A DNA stretch of 64,000 nt. Origin: Roseivirga sp. 4D4 (GTDB taxonomy: Bacteria; Bacteroidota; Bacteroidia; Cytophagales; Cyclobacteriaceae). Where the stretch lies: positions 789,001 through 853,000 of the forward strand of contig NZ_MDGP01000001.1 in assembly GCF_001747095.1 (NCBI RefSeq), written 5' to 3'. Both the position numbers and the translations under genes were made by a program. Positions 16,075-25,573 of this stretch are shown piece after piece. A model generated the notes under the pieces. That model had not been told where the DNA came from, did no database searches, and saw only the letters and a program-made list of their open reading frames with translations. Each line of letters opens with the position of its first letter. Positions within the stretch are counted from its first letter, which is position 1.

Positions 16075-18183
16075 ATGAAAAGATCAGCACTTTTATTTAT
16101 GGCATTTATTGTCATGTGCAGCGTCACACTCAAGGCTCAAAACCTCAATAAGGTCTTTGCAGCCATGGAGGAGAAAGATTGGGAGGTGGCCTTAAGCTAC
16201 CTGGAACCAATTATGGCCAAAAGGAAAAAGAATTATCAGGCCAAGTGGTTAGCTGCCATTTGTCACTCCGAGCGTTACCGTTTTGAAGAGTCATATGCTT
16301 TGTTTAAAGAGGCACTTCCTTATGCTGAAGAAGACCCTTCTTTCTGGATTCCATATGCCAATGCTTATTTATTTGGAGGTAGAGTAGACGATGCCGAAAG
16401 GACTTTACGCAGGGTTAACCAAAATTTGCTTGAGGACTATGTCAAACCAGAGTATTTCAGGGTGTTCAATAACATCCAAAATGCAAAGACCCTATTGCCA
16501 AATCCAAAGGAGATCATTGTAAAGAACCTTGGGCAAAACGTCAACACTGTCGGAAATGAGTATAGTCAAGTCGTTACCACTGATCAACGCGGTATTTTCT
16601 TTAGTGCCAGACGTGAGGGCCTGGGCGAAGTAGCTGATGATGGAGAGTACTATGAGCAGTTGATGACATCTCAGATGAACGAGTTTGATAATTGGAATAA
16701 AGACAATCCACTGGAGGGTTATGCCTCTGATGAAGACTATGATGCTCCTTTACAATTACTGGATAATGACAATACAATGATTGTCTTCAGGAATGATGAC
16801 CTGTTTATTACTAGAAAACAAGCGGATGGTTCCTGGGGAGAAAGAGAACCTCTACCTATCAATACTAAAAAGTGGGAACCACATGCTTTTATGTATAACA
16901 ACGGTAACTCAATTATCTACGCGTCTGACTTCAAGAGTGATAATGAGAATGCCGATTTATATATAGTTCATAAGCAAGCTAATGGAAAGTGGTCTAAGCC
17001 TTATGCAGTTGAAGAACTGAATACGCCAGTGAATGAAGATGCTCCATTTGTGGCGGGTGATGGAACATTGTATTTCGCTTCAAGGGGGCATAGTTCAATG
17101 GGAGGTTACGATATTTTTAGCACTAGGCTAGATAGTGCTACTGGTAAGTTTTCAGAGCCTGAGAATATGGGGGCTCCCATTAACCTTCCTACTGATGATA
17201 CTTTCTTTACACTTTATGGTAAGAATGCCTATTTCTCTTCGAGTAGACCTGAAGGTTATGGAGAAAATGACATTTACCGAGTGATTATGTTCAACAACTC
17301 TCAGATCCAAGGGAAGGTACTGGAGTGTGATAATATCACTGCAGTAGGTAATGCGACCATATCAGTTGTGGGTCAAGAAGACAAATACTCTGCAGTGACC
17401 AATGAGTACGGGGTGTATTTTATGAACATGCCCATTGAAAGTGATTTTACCTTACGCGTTGAAAGAGATGGAGAAGTCCTTTACGAAAAGGAGCATCAGA
17501 TCAGAGTGCTTTTTAGAGATAAGTTTGAAATAGAGCAAGACTTCTTTATTGGCGAGTGCGGAAAGAATGAAAAGGAGATCTACGTGAAAATGATCAACAG
17601 TTTTGACCTAGACCCAAATAATATATCAGTGGATCCACCATCTACCGAAGGAATCGTAATTCCAGTAGTAGAGGAGCCTGAGCCAGTAGTTGAGGAAGTT
17701 GTTGAAGAAGTTGAAGAGGCCTTTGAAACAGCCGTAGATACGGTGACGAAAGTGGCAGGTGCACCGGTAGTGGTTAAAGAGGAGAAAGCTCCAGAGCCAG
17801 ATCCAATTGTTGTTCCGGAAGAGGAATTGATTGAATTACCAAATGTGTTTTTTGACTTTGACAAGCAGAATATCAAACCTGAGTTTATTGACCGTTTGAA
17901 TGAGGCTGCTGAATTGTTAAAGAGGAGAACAGACCTTAGAATTATGGTTGCTGGCCATACGGATTCCTACGGAACGAATGAATATAACGTTGCACTAGGT
18001 CAACGCAGATATACGGCCGTATTCAACTACTTGAAGGACCGAGGTGTTGATGCTAGTCAGATGGACGTTCAAACATTTAGTGAAGATTTGCCGATCGCCT
18101 CTAACCGTACCAGAAAAGGACGTGCCTTTAACAGAAGGGTCGAGCTCTACTTTGTGGATGAGAACGGTGAACGCAAGAAATAG
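16075..18183 (+). CDS. PorE-like TPR / beta-propeller / carboxypeptidase-regulatory / OmpA-domain protein
   Basis: A 702-residue secreted protein with signal peptide MKRSALLFMAFIVMCSVTLKAQ. In order: TPR-like helices (about 25-140); a PD40/WD40-like propeller (about 165-415) with blades such as IFFSARREGLGE, IYASDFKSDNENADLYIV, LYFASRGHSSMGGYDIFST and AYFSSSRPEGYGENDIY; a carboxypeptidase-regulatory-like domain (about 418-490); a low-complexity E/V/P linker (520-580); and an OmpA peptidoglycan-binding domain with NVFFDFDKQNIKPEF, AGHTDSYGTNEYN and NRRVELYF. This is the order of Porphyromonas PorE, a T9SS envelope component, and of gliding-related OmpA proteins. No lipobox is seen, unlike PorE. 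It ends in a strong terminator. A role in T9SS anchoring is inferred. Confidence 0.85.
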   Translation: MKRSALLFMAFIVMCSVTLKAQNLNKVFAAMEEKDWEVALSYLEPIMAKRKKNYQAKWLAAICHSERYRFEESYALFKEALPYAEEDPSFWIPYANAYLFGGRVDDAERTLRRVNQNLLEDYVKPEYFRVFNNIQNAKTLLPNPKEIIVKNLGQNVNTVGNEYSQVVTTDQRGIFFSARREGLGEVADDGEYYEQLMTSQMNEFDNWNKDNPLEGYASDEDYDAPLQLLDNDNTMIVFRNDDLFITRKQADGSWGEREPLPINTKKWEPHAFMYNNGNSIIYASDFKSDNENADLYIVHKQANGKWSKPYAVEELNTPVNEDAPFVAGDGTLYFASRGHSSMGGYDIFSTRLDSATGKFSEPENMGAPINLPTDDTFFTLYGKNAYFSSSRPEGYGENDIYRVIMFNNSQIQGKVLECDNITAVGNATISVVGQEDKYSAVTNEYGVYFMNMPIESDFTLRVERDGEVLYEKEHQIRVLFRDKFEIEQDFFIGECGKNEKEIYVKMINSFDLDPNNISVDPPSTEGIVIPVVEEPEPVVEEVVEEVEEAFETAVDTVTKVAGAPVVVKEEKAPEPDPIVVPEEELIELPNVFFDFDKQNIKPEFIDRLNEAAELLKRRTDLRIMVAGHTDSYGTNEYNVALGQRRYTAVFNYLKDRGVDASQMDVQTFSEDLPIASNRTRKGRAFNRRVELYFVDENGERKK

Positions 18184-18202
18184 ACAAAAGAGAAGATTTA
18201 TC

Positions 18203-18232
18203 AAAAGGGAGACATCACTGTCTCCCTTTTTT
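18203..18232 (+). terminator. Strong terminator between the PorE-like and cupin genes
   Basis: Perfect 12-bp stem AAAAGGGAGACA / TGTCTCCCTTTT with loop TCAC, followed by further T residues. The U-tract suits the plus strand; the minus-strand arm also ends in TTTT, so it may serve the convergent cupin gene too. Confidence 0.85.
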
Positions 18233-18647
18233 ATTTCATGTTAGAAAAGAAGACTAATACTTTCAATTCTTCTTCGATTTCAGAGAACCTATGTTCAATA
18301 TTGGCCTTGACGTATAATACGGCCCCTTCCTGAACTTCAGTTTCATTTTGACCAGCTACAAATTTTGCCTTACCTGATAGAATATAATAGACCTCATCGT
18401 GCTCATGGGGCTGTTGCGTATCTTCTGCACCAGCTGGTAAAACGTACAGCCCAGTTCTCAATTTGTCAACATTCAGAAAGGGCAGATACCTTCTATTACC
18501 AGATTTGAGCTCTTTTTCAAGAGAGGCGATATCGTAGAACTTCGAATTCATAGTTTGTTCCTTTGAGGTGGTTTTGGCCAAAAGTTTCAAGGGGTTTGAA
18601 GCTAAAACTAACCCAAGAGTGGCAATAAATGATCTTCTATGTGACAT
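18231..18647 (-). CDS. Cupin-domain protein with a twin-arginine-like signal peptide
   Basis: A 138-residue single-cupin protein. The N-terminus SHRRSFIATLGLVLA resembles a Tat (twin-arginine) signal, implying export of a folded, metal-loaded protein to the periplasm. Cupin motif 1 is PHEHDEVYYILSG, with both histidines and the glutamate needed for a metal site; motif 2 is GAVLYVKANIEHRF, supplying the third histidine. The metal site therefore looks intact. Reaction and substrate are unknown, as usual for small cupins. It is divergent neither from the PorE-like gene (convergent, sharing the terminator) nor clearly linked to the AraC-type regulator upstream. Confidence 0.82.
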   Translation of the reverse strand: MSHRRSFIATLGLVLASNPLKLLAKTTSKEQTMNSKFYDIASLEKELKSGNRRYLPFLNVDKLRTGLYVLPAGAEDTQQPHEHDEVYYILSGKAKFVAGQNETEVQEGAVLYVKANIEHRFSEIEEELKVLVFFSNMK

Positions 18648-18730
18648 ACGAATAAGGTTTGATGAGGTATAGTAATAAGCATAACTAAAATTTGACCCTT
18701 GGTAAAGCCGTTAGGATTTTCCCTAACCAC

Positions 18731-19780
18731 CTATGCGACCTGACTCAATACGAATTTTCTATAATCTGAAGGCGATTTTCCTGTCCTTTTCTTAAAAGCA
18801 TTGAGGAAGGACGTTTTGTTGTTAAACCCTGCATCCAGACCAATTGCAATGAGTTTGGCATTTTGGTATTCATTTTTTGACATGAGTGTAATGGCCTCAT
18901 CTACTCTCAGATCATTAAGGTATTCAGTGAACTTCTGTCTTTTGGCCACATTAATCACTTGGGAGATTGTATGAGGGCTTTGCCCCAAGGCATTAGCCAA
19001 TTCATTCAGCTTTAAGTCTCCATTTGTAAATAGCTTATCAGTGTACATTAAATCATCAAGCTGTTTCGCAATTATATCGATAGCCTGGTTTGTGAGGGAT
19101 GATTTTTGATACTTTTCTTGCTTTAACTTGTCTTTGGTGACTATTGGATGCTTGAAACCATGATATCCAATAAAGTAAATGAATACGGTCATACCCATCG
19201 AAACCATATAGTCGTGTTGCAATTCTAAGACATTTGTCCATACCAGAACATAATAGGACAACAGGCAGAGTGAATAACCAAAGAATGATAAAGCAACTTG
19301 TCTGAACCATTTATTCCCATTTTTCGAATGGACAAAAAATAAGTTGTAAATAGCATAGCCTAATACGTGAAAGGTAGGCAAGGAATTGAATAAGTGGTAA
19401 GCTTGGAAATTAGGCTGTATCCAATGAATGGAAAACACCAGTAGGTTGATCAGTAGGAAGGGTAGAAAGTGTAGCCCATAATACTTAGGAAGGGTCTGGT
19501 GAAATGAATAATACAGATATAAATAGGCAAGAGGTCCGAATAGTAGGGTAAACCTTAGGATAATTCCGAACACAGGACTTATCCCTGAAACACCAGTCCA
19601 ATAAGAGACATAGTAGGCAATTGTAATCGTAAAAGCCGACATCAAGAGGGCAAGTAAGTACTGCGCCTTCTTGGTCTTTTCTAAATCTGATCCCTTTAGG
19701 AAAAGCATAAAGGAGAGGAAAACGCCCTGAGCAGTTGCAGCGATAAAGAGTACTATCCAAATGTCTAGTTTGGCTTCCAT
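18731..19780 (-). CDS. AraC-family regulator with N-terminal membrane domain
   Basis: A 349-residue protein from ATG 19780; a longer TTG start at 19804 is less likely. The first 230 residues contain about seven hydrophobic helices (WIVLFIAATAQGVFLSFML, then LLALLMSAFTITIAYYVSYW, and so on), and the last 100 are an AraC-type double helix-turn-helix with LNELANALGQSPHTISQVIN and AIGLDAGFNNKTSFLNAFKKRTGKS (shown in part). Such membrane-bound AraC regulators are common in Bacteroidota and probably respond to a signal at or in the membrane. It follows the dimethylargininase-like gene by about 50 bp on the same strand, so it may be the last gene of that cluster. Target genes are unknown. Confidence 0.9.
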   Translation of the reverse strand: MEAKLDIWIVLFIAATAQGVFLSFMLFLKGSDLEKTKKAQYLLALLMSAFTITIAYYVSYWTGVSGISPVFGIILRFTLLFGPLAYLYLYYSFHQTLPKYYGLHFLPFLLINLLVFSIHWIQPNFQAYHLFNSLPTFHVLGYAIYNLFFVHSKNGNKWFRQVALSFFGYSLCLLSYYVLVWTNVLELQHDYMVSMGMTVFIYFIGYHGFKHPIVTKDKLKQEKYQKSSLTNQAIDIIAKQLDDLMYTDKLFTNGDLKLNELANALGQSPHTISQVINVAKRQKFTEYLNDLRVDEAITLMSKNEYQNAKLIAIGLDAGFNNKTSFLNAFKKRTGKSPSDYRKFVLSQVA

Positions 19781-19832
19781 AAATAAGCTTACGTATGCCA
19801 ACAAGATAAGGATAATGAGGAAAACCTGCTGA

Positions 19833-20708
19833 TCACATATTTGTGTGAGATCGCCTTAAGGGTAAGGTCGAGCACCGCAAGAGTCCACTTAGCTTTGAGG
19901 TCTCCGAGAATTTGATCCCTATGCTCTCTATCTCTCTCCTGGCTAGCTCTTCTTTCAGTCTGATAAACTGCTCCTCAATAATGACTTTGTTAGGAGCTAC
20001 TGAGAATATATTGGGGAACATTTGCTGCTTTTCGGCTAGGGATACTTTAATAAAACTGTCTTCACCGAAAACCTGATAAAGTATCTCAGGTCTTGCTTTG
20101 AAGCCTTCCTCATAGAGGATAGCATATTTTTCTCCTACGGGTTGAAAAGCACAATCGAGATGAAGAATATTAGTTTCAGGGCTATCATTTACCTCAAGAG
20201 GTAAAGCGTGAACAGATTTATTAGGGAACTGCTGTTTTAGGAATTCATAACCTGCACGATTCGTTCTCTTGCTTATTCCAACAAATACATAGTCGTTGTG
20301 CACCAACACATCACCACCCTCGATAAGGGCATCTGGCGGCAATCTCAGGATGTCTGTACTTGGTATGTCACTAAGTAGAGGTTCAATACCTGGAAACTCC
20401 TTCTGCCTGACGGGCTCCTTCATATTGGCGACAACAAACTTGTCTTCGATAACAAAGCCTATGTCTCGAGTGAAGATTTGCTCAACACCGACAAGGTTTG
20501 TCGGTCGAAGTACTTCTACCCCAACTTCTTTTAGAACACTCGCAAAGCCTTCTAATTCAATGATGATGTCGGCTTCAGTTGGGTAGGTGCCCTTGTCAAT
20601 GTGTGATTTACTGACAGGGTTAATATCTAGTGGCTCGCCCATATCATTGGCAATACCCAAAATCACAGTTTCTAGAGGGGCTGTCTCGTTAGGAATATAA
20701 ACTTTCAA
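19833..20708 (-). CDS. Dimethylarginine dimethylaminohydrolase / arginine deiminase-like enzyme
   Basis: A 291-residue guanidine-modifying enzyme of the amidinotransferase fold. It starts at TTG 20708; an in-frame stop lies just upstream and no earlier ATG exists. The substrate-binding motif is LIEGGDVLV, the catalytic histidine lies in NILHLDCAF, and the nucleophilic cysteine is C279 in LLRCSTLPLRR near the C-terminus. These are the DDAH/arginine deiminase catalytic groups. Such enzymes release citrulline from arginine or methylated arginine; family members in Bacteroidota are mostly uncharacterised. It lies 32 bp downstream of the MFS exporter in a minus-strand run that starts at the phosphohexomutase. 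Confidence 0.83.
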   Translation of the reverse strand: MKVYIPNETAPLETVILGIANDMGEPLDINPVSKSHIDKGTYPTEADIIIELEGFASVLKEVGVEVLRPTNLVGVEQIFTRDIGFVIEDKFVVANMKEPVRQKEFPGIEPLLSDIPSTDILRLPPDALIEGGDVLVHNDYVFVGISKRTNRAGYEFLKQQFPNKSVHALPLEVNDSPETNILHLDCAFQPVGEKYAILYEEGFKARPEILYQVFGEDSFIKVSLAEKQQMFPNIFSVAPNKVIIEEQFIRLKEELARREIESIGIKFSETSKLSGLLRCSTLPLRRSHTNM

Positions 20709-20740
20709 ACAATCGTTTTTTGAAGATTATTCCAAGTTAA

Positions 20741-21949
20741 TCATTCAACACGCTTCGAGATTGTTTTGTAAATAATTGTTCCGCTAACGATTGAAAAGAG
20801 GGCTGCCAAAGCAAATGCTGCTCCAGGGAAGTAGAAGTTTGAACTGGTTGTAAAGTAGAAGAAGATTCCGGTCATAATAAGTGGACCGAAGATATTACCC
20901 AGGTTCTGTAAACTAGTAATAGCGCCCATAAATTCACCTTGCTCATTAGCTGGTACTTGCGAAGACATCAAGCCTTGAAGGGTAGGCCCGGCAAGACCGC
21001 CCATTACATAAACTGCTAGAAAGGAATAAATCATCCATTCTTGTGAAGCAATCGCAAATAGAATAAAACCGGTAAGGTTACAGGCCAAGCCAATATATAC
21101 AGTCTTGTTTTGACCGAACTTTTTGACTGCTCTGCCAATTAGTACAGCTTGTACAATGGCGACAAAGAATCCCACGACAGCTAATGATATTCCAATATCT
21201 ATTTCTTCCCATTCAAACACTTCTTTACCGAAAAAGGACCAGTTACTTTGCACAGAATGACTAGCCACATAAATGATGAAAAAAGCGAGGAAGAGATTCT
21301 TCAAAAACGGATACTTGGAAAGGTTTTTTAGTGAACCAACGGGGTTAGCCCTTTTCCAATCAAACTTCCTTCTGTTTTCCTTGCTGAGAGACTCTGGAAG
21401 TACAAAAAGACCATAGATAAAGTTAAGTAGGGTAAGACCTGCAGACACAAAGAAAGGAAGCCTGATGTCTACCTGACCTAAAAGCCCACCCAGTACGGGG
21501 CCTAGAATAAACCCTAATCCGAAGGCAGCTCCAATCATTCCAAAGTTCTTTGGCCTGTCCTCGGGTGCACTAATATCCGCTACGTAGGCCGAAGCCGTTG
21601 AAAAGCTTGCTCCACAAATACCAGCTACTATCCGGGCTCCAAACAACCAGATAATGGTAGGGGCGAAGGCTACTACTATATAGTCGACTGTAAGTCCAAA
21701 TAGGGCAATTAATATGACTAACCTTCTGCCATACTGATCGCTTAAGCCACCAAGTATTGGAGCGAAAAGGAATTGCATAAAGGCATAGGTGAAGAGTAAT
21801 AGGCCTCCGGTGAAAGATGCTTCTCCCGCATCAGGTATTCCTAATTCAGCAAGCAGTCCAGGTATGACAGGAATAATTATTCCGATGCCGATCACATCGA
21901 GTAATACCGTGAAAAGAATAAAGCCTAATGCAGGGGTACGCTTAGCCAT
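20741..21949 (-). CDS. MFS transporter, TetA/TCR-like
   Basis: A 402-residue membrane protein with 12 predicted helices. The loop 2-3 motif is [15 protein letters not shown], the major facilitator motif A (GxLxDRxGRR-like), and motif C of drug antiporters is visible as [16 protein letters not shown] in helix 5. The opening [24 protein letters not shown] is typical of TetA-type exporters. The substrate is unknown: tetracycline efflux cannot be claimed from this, since many close relatives are uncharacterised. It is 40 bp after a small membrane protein and 32 bp before the dimethylargininase-like gene. Confidence 0.9.
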   Translation of the reverse strand: MAKRTPALGFILFTVLLDVIGIGIIIPVIPGLLAELGIPDAGEASFTGGLLLFTYAFMQFLFAPILGGLSDQYGRRLVILIALFGLTVDYIVVAFAPTIIWLFGARIVAGICGASFSTASAYVADISAPEDRPKNFGMIGAAFGLGFILGPVLGGLLGQVDIRLPFFVSAGLTLLNFIYGLFVLPESLSKENRRKFDWKRANPVGSLKNLSKYPFLKNLFLAFFIIYVASHSVQSNWSFFGKEVFEWEEIDIGISLAVVGFFVAIVQAVLIGRAVKKFGQNKTVYIGLACNLTGFILFAIASQEWMIYSFLAVYVMGGLAGPTLQGLMSSQVPANEQGEFMGAITSLQNLGNIFGPLIMTGIFFYFTTSSNFYFPGAAFALAALFSIVSGTIIYKTISKRVE

Positions 21950-21989
21950 GGTTGATTAAAGAGTTGCTGAAGATAGATAAAACTCTGAT

Positions 21990-22334
21990 TTAAACCTCGG
22001 TCTGATTTCCTACAATTAAACCAAGTCCCGCGATGATGGGCCCATAGACAATCAAATATGAATCGCCCATATTAATGACACCAGTATAGGTAAGCACGGT
22101 GGCAAGCACGCCAACAATTAAAAGAAACCATCCAACCATTAAATACTCCCTTCTATGGCTTCTGCGAGCTCCCGAAAATGCTTGATTCAACAGATGATCA
22201 TCGACATACTTGATGATTTGATCAATTTCCTTGGGCTGCAACTCAAAGGCACGAAGTTCCTCTCTGAGGGTTCCGAAGTCTTTGCCATTTCGGGCCTCTT
22301 CTAAACAGTAGTCAAGGAGTTTCTTCTTGTCCAT
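21990..22334 (-). CDS. Small membrane protein of unknown function
   Basis: A 114-residue protein not recognised as a named family. Residues 1-60 are soluble and helical (LDYCLEEARNGKDFGTLREE, then a QPKEIDQIIKYVDDHLL helix). Two transmembrane helices follow, about 66-84 (LMVGWFLLIVGVLATVLTY) and 92-110 (YLIVYGPIIAGLGLIVG). Only 2 bp separate it from murB, so it is co-transcribed with murB, DinB and the phosphohexomutase. A link to envelope work is suggested only by that position. Confidence 0.75.
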   Translation of the reverse strand: MDKKKLLDYCLEEARNGKDFGTLREELRAFELQPKEIDQIIKYVDDHLLNQAFSGARRSHRREYLMVGWFLLIVGVLATVLTYTGVINMGDSYLIVYGPIIAGLGLIVGNQTEV

Positions 22335-22336
22335 AC

Positions 22337-23350
22337 CTATATGATATTTACCTCGGGTGTTAGCTCAATACCGAACTTTTGGGTGACACTAGTCCTAATC
22401 TTAAAAGCTAAATCTCTCAGGTCAGCCCCTTTTCCTTGTCCATAGTTGACGAGTACGAGTGGTTGATTCTTATGAACTCCGATTTGGCCAAAGGTCTTAC
22501 CTTTCCAACCGGCTTGTTCAATTAACCAAGCTGCAGGTATTTTCACCTTGTTTTCTGGTAATTGGTAACCAGGAATACTTGGAAACTCAGCTTTGAGTCC
22601 CTCAAAATCAATTTTTTCAACTTCAGGATTTTTGAAGAAACTACCCGCATTACCGATTTCATTCGGGTCAGGAAGTTTACTTTGACGAATCTTAATCACA
22701 GCATCACTGACAGCTTTTATACTTAAACCTGTGACACCCATTTCCTGAAGTGTTTCCTGTATGGCGCCATATGAGGTGTTAAACTGAGGAGTTTTATTCA
22801 GTCGAAATACAACAGAGGCAATAACGTATTTTCCTTTAAGTGATTTTTTAAAGACACTTTCTCGGTAACCAAATTGACAAGCTTCCTTATTGAAAGTGTG
22901 CACTTCGCCCGTGGCAATTTCGACAGCCTTCAGTGAATCAAAAACTTCTTTGATTTCAATGCCATAAGCACCAATATTTTGCATCGGAGCCGCACCAACT
23001 GTCCCTGGAATTAAGGAGAGGTTCTCAATACCTGCCCAGTCATTAGCTATGGCGTGCAATACGAATTCATGCCAATTCTCACCTGCTTGTACTTCTACAA
23101 AAACATGGTCTTCGTCTTCCTTGATTACAGAGATTCCTTTGAGCTCATTTTTCAAGACATATCCCTTAAAGTCCTGGGTAAGTAAAAGGTTGCTGCCACC
23201 TCCAAGAATGAGTAGAGGTGATGCTCCTACAGAATTAAGCAGATCTTGGAGCTCTGGAATTGATGAGAAAACTTGGAACTGGCTCGCTTTGGCTTCAATA
23301 CCAAAAGTATTGAAAGGTTTGAGTGAGACGTTTTCAGAAAAAGTGGTCAT
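22337..23350 (-). CDS. murB: UDP-N-acetylmuramate dehydrogenase MurB
   Basis: A 337-residue type I MurB, close to the E. coli length. It reduces UDP-N-acetylglucosamine enolpyruvate to UDP-N-acetylmuramate with NADPH and FAD in the cytoplasm, the second committed step of peptidoglycan synthesis. The FAD-binding domain holds LLILGGGSNLLL, SLIPGTVGAAPMQNIGAYG and the VFKKSLKGKYVIASV region. The proton-donor serine is in NAGSFFKNP and the MurB C-terminal domain holds IPAAWLIEQAGWKGK. The start overlaps the DinB stop by one base, so the genes are translationally linked. Confidence 0.97.
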   Translation of the reverse strand: MTTFSENVSLKPFNTFGIEAKASQFQVFSSIPELQDLLNSVGASPLLILGGGSNLLLTQDFKGYVLKNELKGISVIKEDEDHVFVEVQAGENWHEFVLHAIANDWAGIENLSLIPGTVGAAPMQNIGAYGIEIKEVFDSLKAVEIATGEVHTFNKEACQFGYRESVFKKSLKGKYVIASVVFRLNKTPQFNTSYGAIQETLQEMGVTGLSIKAVSDAVIKIRQSKLPDPNEIGNAGSFFKNPEVEKIDFEGLKAEFPSIPGYQLPENKVKIPAAWLIEQAGWKGKTFGQIGVHKNQPLVLVNYGQGKGADLRDLAFKIRTSVTQKFGIELTPEVNII

Positions 23351-23802
23351 TACTGATCTAATAACCTTCTGTGATAGTTAAGCTGACCTAGGTGATAATT
23401 TAAATGACCATGGAGGTGATTTAAGAAGTAAATCGTGCTCATTTCCTTACCGAATACATTGACTGGGTAGTTTTCTGCCAATTGATCTTCTTTTAGACCC
23501 TCAATAGTTTCAATTACGACTTTCTTTGTCGTTTTGATTTGATCTATCAATTCTGAGCGCTTAACATCCTTCAGATTGAATTCATCATCTCTTTGGCGAA
23601 TGTATCCCGATCCGCCTAGCATCGCTCCAATGAAGTGTCGGAGGTTTCCACATAGATGTAGAGCTAAGTTACCTCCTGAATTGGTGATTTCACCATTGAC
23701 CTTCCAAAGGTTGGCTTCACTTTTATAGGCCTTTACTTCCGCCTGAAGCGTGTCAATGTCCCTTTCATAAAGACTGCTAAGCGAGTCGATTACAGCGTTC
23801 AT
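23350..23802 (-). CDS. DinB family protein (DUF1572-like)
   Basis: A 150-residue four-helix-bundle protein of the DinB/YfiT superfamily. Visible metal-ligand type histidines are in NLALHLCGNLRHFIG and HLHGHLNYHLGQLNYH near the C-terminus. Members are thiol-dependent metalloenzymes or have unknown roles; no reaction can be assigned. It overlaps the phosphohexomutase by 4 bp and murB by 1 bp. Confidence 0.8.
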   Translation of the reverse strand: MNAVIDSLSSLYERDIDTLQAEVKAYKSEANLWKVNGEITNSGGNLALHLCGNLRHFIGAMLGGSGYIRQRDDEFNLKDVKRSELIDQIKTTKKVVIETIEGLKEDQLAENYPVNVFGKEMSTIYFLNHLHGHLNYHLGQLNYHRRLLDQ

Positions 23803-25517
23803 AGATCCAAATCCTTTTTAATGGCTTCAATTTTATTCTCTAAGGAAGCTTTTACCGAGGCTTGATGTGCTTTCGCTTCTAAAGTCATATTTACACTAAT
23901 ATAAAACTTGATTTTCGGTTCAGTGCCAGAAGGGCGAGCAGAAATTTTCGCTCCGTCTTCTAAAAAGAACTGAAGTACATTTGATTTGGGTAAATCAATT
24001 GGGTTAACGGTACCTGTGACTAAGTCCTTTTCCTCTGACTGCTGATAATCACAAATCTTTATCACTTTACTACCTGCTATTGAAGATGGAGGGTCAGACC
24101 TGAAACCCGCCATCATGGCTTGAATCTCTTCGGCTCCTTGTTTTCCTGTCTTGGTCATGGAGACTAAGGTTTCTAGGTAGAAACCAAATTTCAAATAGAC
24201 TTCAGTGAGCAAATCAAATACAGTCAATCCCTGATCTTTAGCCCAGGCGGTCATTTCAGCGAGCATGGCACATGAGGCAATAGCATCTTTGTCTCTCACA
24301 AAATCACTGATCATATAACCATAGCTCTCTTCGCCACCGCCAATGAACTCTTTCTTACCTTCCAATTCTTTGATTAGGGCAGCTATGAATTTGAATCCGG
24401 TGAGCGTGTCAGGACAGTCTACATCAAAGCTTTCCGCAATCCTGTTCAAAAGATCTGAGGTGACGATGGTTTTGATGATCATTTGGTTGCCGTCCAACTT
24501 GCCATTTTCTTTCCATTTAGAAAGTAGGAAATAGATGAGTAATGCAGCAGCCTGATTACCGTTGAGTAACTCGAATTCTCCCTGATTATTTTTGGCAGCA
24601 ATACCCACCCGATCGGCATCAGGGTCTGTGGCCATTACCAGATCTGCATCGATCGATTTGGCTTTTTCCAATGCCATGGTCATTGCTTCCTTTTCTTCAG
24701 GGTTTGGGTATACTACTGTCGGGAAGTTACCATTGGGTTCCGCTTGCTCCTCGACAACGGTTAGGTTTTTGAATCCTTTTCTTTCTAATACTTCTGGAAC
24801 AAGGGTGATAGAAGTTCCGTGGATAGGAGAGAAGACTATTTTTAGATCGGATTGTCTATCCACTGCATCTTGAGCCAGTGTGAGGTCCAATATGGCCTTT
24901 ATGTACTTTTCGTCTAATGCCCTTCCAATGGATTCAATATTGGCTTCAACTTTGTCGAATTTCACTGCTTCCACTCCCGAGATGGCTTGAACCTCGTTGA
25001 TGATATTCTTATCATGTGGTGCCACTACCTGAGCGCCATCATCCCAATAAGCCTTGTAACCGTTGTATTCCTTTGGGTTATGTGAAGCCGTTAGCACAAC
25101 GCCACTTTTGCAGCCCAATTCTCTAATTGCATATGATAATTCTGGTGTGGGGCGAAGTGCCTCAAATAGATAGACGTAGATGCCATTAGCCGAGAACACA
25201 GCCGCAGTGGTCTCAGCAAAGAATTTACTGTTGTTTCTGCTATCATAGGCAATGGCCACTTTAATGTCCTCATTGGGGAATGATTTGAGTAGGTAGTTAG
25301 CGAGGCCTTGAGTAGCCATGCCAATCGTGTACTTATTAATTCGGTTTGAGCCAGGGCCCATAATTCCACGAAGTCCTCCAGTACCAAACTCTAAGTCTTT
25401 GTAGAAAGAGTCAACGAGCTCATCTTCTGACATGGCCTTTATTTGAGCCTTGCTTTCTTCGTCTATGGCACTGTTTAGCCATAAGTCTATTTTATCCTGT
25501 GTCGCTTGATCAATCAT
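23799..25517 (-). CDS. Phospho-sugar mutase (phosphoglucomutase/phosphomannomutase family)
   Basis: A 572-residue alpha-D-phosphohexomutase. The active-site serine is in TASHNPKEYNGYK near residue 146, the metal loop is DPDADRVG, the sugar-binding loop is GGEESYG, and the phosphate-binding loop is RPSGTEPKIKFY near the C-terminus. All four catalytic elements are intact. Length and wording resemble the PgcA-type enzymes of Bacteroidota, which interconvert glucose-1-phosphate and glucose-6-phosphate, supplying precursors for surface polysaccharides. It heads a tight minus-strand set with DinB, murB and a membrane protein. Specificity (glucose or mannose) cannot be read from motifs. Confidence 0.93.
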   Translation of the reverse strand: MIDQATQDKIDLWLNSAIDEESKAQIKAMSEDELVDSFYKDLEFGTGGLRGIMGPGSNRINKYTIGMATQGLANYLLKSFPNEDIKVAIAYDSRNNSKFFAETTAAVFSANGIYVYLFEALRPTPELSYAIRELGCKSGVVLTASHNPKEYNGYKAYWDDGAQVVAPHDKNIINEVQAISGVEAVKFDKVEANIESIGRALDEKYIKAILDLTLAQDAVDRQSDLKIVFSPIHGTSITLVPEVLERKGFKNLTVVEEQAEPNGNFPTVVYPNPEEKEAMTMALEKAKSIDADLVMATDPDADRVGIAAKNNQGEFELLNGNQAAALLIYFLLSKWKENGKLDGNQMIIKTIVTSDLLNRIAESFDVDCPDTLTGFKFIAALIKELEGKKEFIGGGEESYGYMISDFVRDKDAIASCAMLAEMTAWAKDQGLTVFDLLTEVYLKFGFYLETLVSMTKTGKQGAEEIQAMMAGFRSDPPSSIAGSKVIKICDYQQSEEKDLVTGTVNPIDLPKSNVLQFFLEDGAKISARPSGTEPKIKFYISVNMTLEAKAHQASVKASLENKIEAIKKDLDL

Positions 25518-25573
25518 GTTTGAGGCATATTTGACGACATCCAGTAGTTTTTGATACTCTTAGAGTCGTATCT

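Noticed and set aside
18203..18232. Regulatory operator for the cupin gene
   Set aside because: Stem, short loop and T-run at the end of two convergent genes fit a terminator.
20741..21949. Tetracycline resistance determinant
   Set aside because: TetA-like motifs occur in many general MFS exporters, and no resistance or mobile context is present.
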